Shown here piece by piece: positions 10,155 to 12,205 of a DNA stretch of 12,205 bases (positions are counted from its first letter, which is position 1; each line of letters starts with the position of its first letter). A model generated the notes under the pieces. That model made no database searches and had not been told where the DNA came from. It saw only the letters and a program-made list of their open reading frames with translations. Both the position numbers and the translations under genes were made by a program. The DNA comes from JANDLT01 sp041743485 (GTDB lineage Bacteria; Acidobacteriota; Blastocatellia; Pyrinomonadales; Pyrinomonadaceae): NCBI GenBank assembly GCA_041743485.1, contig JBGTMR010000331.1, positions 1 to 12,205 on the forward strand. The letters are read 5' to 3'.

Positions 10155-12205
10155 ATGAAGTTCTTTATGAATTATAAATTCCGTATGTCCGCGTTCGTCA
10201 TCCTGTGCGCGATGTTGTTTGGCGCGGTGAATGTTCGCGCCCAAGTCGCGGGCGTTTCGGCGTTGCCGACGCAAGATGGAGTGCGCGCGGCGGCGGCTTA
10301 TAAAGTTTTGAAATACGACATCACGGTGGGTTTGCCCGCCGCGTCCGTGACGGCTACTGCCGAACGCGCTTTGAATGTGACCGCGACGCTCGACGCGCGT
10401 AATGTCGGCAACGGCGCGGGCAGAACCTTCACCGTGCGCGTGAACACGGCGGCGGAGATGCGCGCCGTACAAGTCGGCGGGGCAACGGCGACGTTCACCA
10501 AACGAATTGACGAGCGCGCCAAGCTTCAACAAATCACCGTCGCTCTGCCCGCCGCCGTCGCACCGAACGCGACCTTGAGCGTGCGCTTCGAGTATCGCCT
10601 TCCGGTGGAACGCAATTCCGGTTTGCTCGCTCTCGGTGTTGACGGAGCGCAGGCTTTGCCTTCGTCGTCTTGGTATCCGACACCGAACACAGTTGTCTCG
10701 CCGCGCGGTCTGGACAGCGCGCCGTTTCGTTTAACCGTGACCACGCCGAACGCGGGCGAGACGTTGATTTCATCCGGGCGTAGTATCAACGCCACGACTT
10801 ACGAACAATCGCTTAACACGCAACCGTTCTTCTTAACGGGCAGGTGGACGAGCGTTGAAAACGATGCTAACACACGCGCCTTTATGTTTGAGGGTGCGCG
10901 TCCCGAAGAACGCGGGCGCGCGGAAGATATGTTGAAACTCGCCGCCGCCGCCCGTGCGTTCTTCGCGCAAACTCTCGGCGGGACGGTTGAGGTTCCGGTG
11001 CGCGTCGTCGCGGTGCGGCGCGGTGGCGGCTTCGATAACACGGGAACGATTTTGATTGACGCGAGTGCTTTTCGTCGTTCGCGTCTTGATGCCGCGACCG
11101 CCGTCACCATCGCGGAAGGCGTCGCGCATTTATGGATCGGCGGCACGTCACCCATCGGCGGCGAAGGCGCGGGCGTCGTCCGCGAAGGGTTGACGCGCTA
11201 CCTTGCGACCTTGTTTATCGAAAAACAGTTTGGCGCGGAAGCCGCCGCCGCCGAACGCACACGCTCGCGTCTGGCATATCTCCCGATTGCCAACCGCGAC
11301 GCGCCGTTGCGCGATGCGTCCCCGCAGTTCGATACCTATTACACATCCGTCACCAACAAAGGCGCGCTCATCTGGAACTTAATCGAAAACACTTTAGGGC
11401 GCGAAAGAATGCTTCGCGTTTTAGCGCAACAAGTTCAGAACGCGCGCGCCGATAAAGGCGGCACGAACACCGCCCCGCTCACGCTCGATGCTTTGCGCTC
11501 CGCACTCATCGCGGAAGCCGGAAGCGCGAGTGAGACGATGACCAAGCTTCTCGCGCACGGCTTCGACCAACCGACCGACATGGATTTGCTCATCGGCGTA
11601 CCACAACAACGCGCGGGAGAATACGTCGCCGCCTTGCGAAACACGGGCAGCCTCGATGCACTCGTCGCGGTCACTGCGACGTTGGCGAACGGCGAACGCT
11701 TAAACGTCACGACGACCGTACCCGCGCGCGATTTCGGCGAAGCGCGTTTCCGCACCGCGTCACCGCCGGTGCGCGTCGAAGTTGACCCGCAAAAGATTTA
11801 CCCGCAACTCGATTACTCGAACGATGTCGCCCCCGCGCGCGTCGCTTCGATTGACGACCCGCTTAATGAAGCGAACCGCCAAATCGCCCGTTCCGATTTC
11901 ACGGCGGCAGAGACGAACGCGCGTGAAGCTTTGCTTCGCACGCCGAACATGAGCGAAGCCCGCACCTTGCTCGCCCGCGCGCTGTTGGGCGCAAACAAGT
12001 TAGACGCGGCGGAAGCCGAGTTTCGCCGTGTGCTTGATGCTCCGCTTCCGTCCGCTTCGTCGCTCGCGTGGGCGAACATCGGCTTGGGCGACATCGCGCG
12101 CACGCGCAATCAGATACCGGAAGCCGCACGTCGTTACGATGAAGCCGCGCGCGCCGATGCCGAATACGCGACGACCTTCACCGCCCGCAATCGTCGCCTT
12201 CAAAC
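10155..12205 (+). CDS. Secreted M1-aminopeptidase-like protein with degenerate zinc site and TPR-like C-terminus (3' end outside window)
   Basis: The frame is open from the ATG at 10155 to the window edge, 683 codons. Residues 1-29 form a signal peptide: basic start, hydrophobic SAFVILCAMLFGAV, and a likely signal peptidase I site after VRA (A29). In-frame ATGs at 10167 and 10185 are alternative starts that keep it. Residues 45-210 look like the beta-rich N-terminal domain of M1 peptidases. The peptidase-like region (about 240-440) has TIAEGVAHLWIGG and VREGLTRYL: against HExxH-x18-E the first His is E321, the catalytic Glu is G322, and only H325 and E344 remain. Loss of the catalytic Glu argues against peptidase activity. 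From about 567 onward the sequence is TPR-like (DFTAAETNAREALL, KLDAAEAEFRRVL, QIPEAARRYDEAA). Inferred to be periplasmic or outer-membrane associated; the role is unknown. Confidence 0.85.
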   Translation, partial: MKFFMNYKFRMSAFVILCAMLFGAVNVRAQVAGVSALPTQDGVRAAAAYKVLKYDITVGLPAASVTATAERALNVTATLDARNVGNGAGRTFTVRVNTAAEMRAVQVGGATATFTKRIDERAKLQQITVALPAAVAPNATLSVRFEYRLPVERNSGLLALGVDGAQALPSSSWYPTPNTVVSPRGLDSAPFRLTVTTPNAGETLISSGRSINATTYEQSLNTQPFFLTGRWTSVENDANTRAFMFEGARPEERGRAEDMLKLAAAARAFFAQTLGGTVEVPVRVVAVRRGGGFDNTGTILIDASAFRRSRLDAATAVTIAEGVAHLWIGGTSPIGGEGAGVVREGLTRYLATLFIEKQFGAEAAAAERTRSRLAYLPIANRDAPLRDASPQFDTYYTSVTNKGALIWNLIENTLGRERMLRVLAQQVQNARADKGGTNTAPLTLDALRSALIAEAGSASETMTKLLAHGFDQPTDMDLLIGVPQQRAGEYVAALRNTGSLDALVAVTATLANGERLNVTTTVPARDFGEARFRTASPPVRVEVDPQKIYPQLDYSNDVAPARVASIDDPLNEANRQIARSDFTAAETNAREALLRTPNMSEARTLLARALLGANKLDAAEAEFRRVLDAPLPSASSLAWANIGLGDIARTRNQIPEAARRYDEAARADAEYATTFTARNRRLQ

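Overview
The window looks like chromosomal DNA from a Gram-negative bacterium, most likely an acidobacterium of the Blastocatellia/Pyrinomonadales type. This is inference from gene content and style, not from a search. Two genes of Kdo (LPS core sugar) synthesis imply a lipopolysaccharide outer membrane. A membrane-anchored Ser/Thr kinase with an N-terminal zinc-ribbon-like segment and C-terminal TPRs is a common acidobacterial design. Shine-Dalgarno sites are mostly absent; only the coiled-coil gene and pyrG have a clear one.

Layout: positions 1-3252 are read leftward. From right to left they hold a cysteine synthase/cystathionine beta-synthase-like enzyme, a small coiled-coil protein built of eight 14-residue repeats, a cystathionine gamma-synthase/lyase, and the first 92 codons of a PP2C-type phosphatase cut by the window edge. 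The first three are tightly spaced and look like one sulfur amino acid (transsulfuration) operon with an unexpected coiled-coil passenger. A divergent promoter region (about 3340-3455) separates this unit from the rightward genes.

Rightward genes are kdsB (CMP-Kdo synthetase), pyrG (CTP synthase, which supplies the CTP that KdsB uses), a zinc-ribbon/kinase/TM/TPR receptor-like kinase, kdsA (Kdo-8-phosphate synthase, metal-dependent class II by its Cys/His/Glu/Asp ligands), and the first 683 codons of a secreted M1-aminopeptidase-like protein. In that protein the HExxH zinc motif is degenerate (EGVAH), so it is probably not a peptidase.

The intergenic DNA is the most unusual part. Three gaps (4338-4619, 8615-8958, 9811-10154) each hold a compound palindromic element: an outer inverted repeat enclosing several small hairpins, resembling REP/BIME-type or miniature elements. 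The copy at 8642-8917 is interrupted by a 124-bp insertion with its own terminal inverted repeats and an apparent TA target duplication. Comparison with the intact copy at 4380-4549 reconstructs the empty site exactly. Separately, heptanucleotide tandem repeats sit at three gene junctions (280-363, 4318-4345, 6307-6341). Two of these run into the 3' ends of kdsB and pyrG and appear to have supplied extra C-terminal residues. No RNA genes, CRISPR arrays or transposase genes were found.
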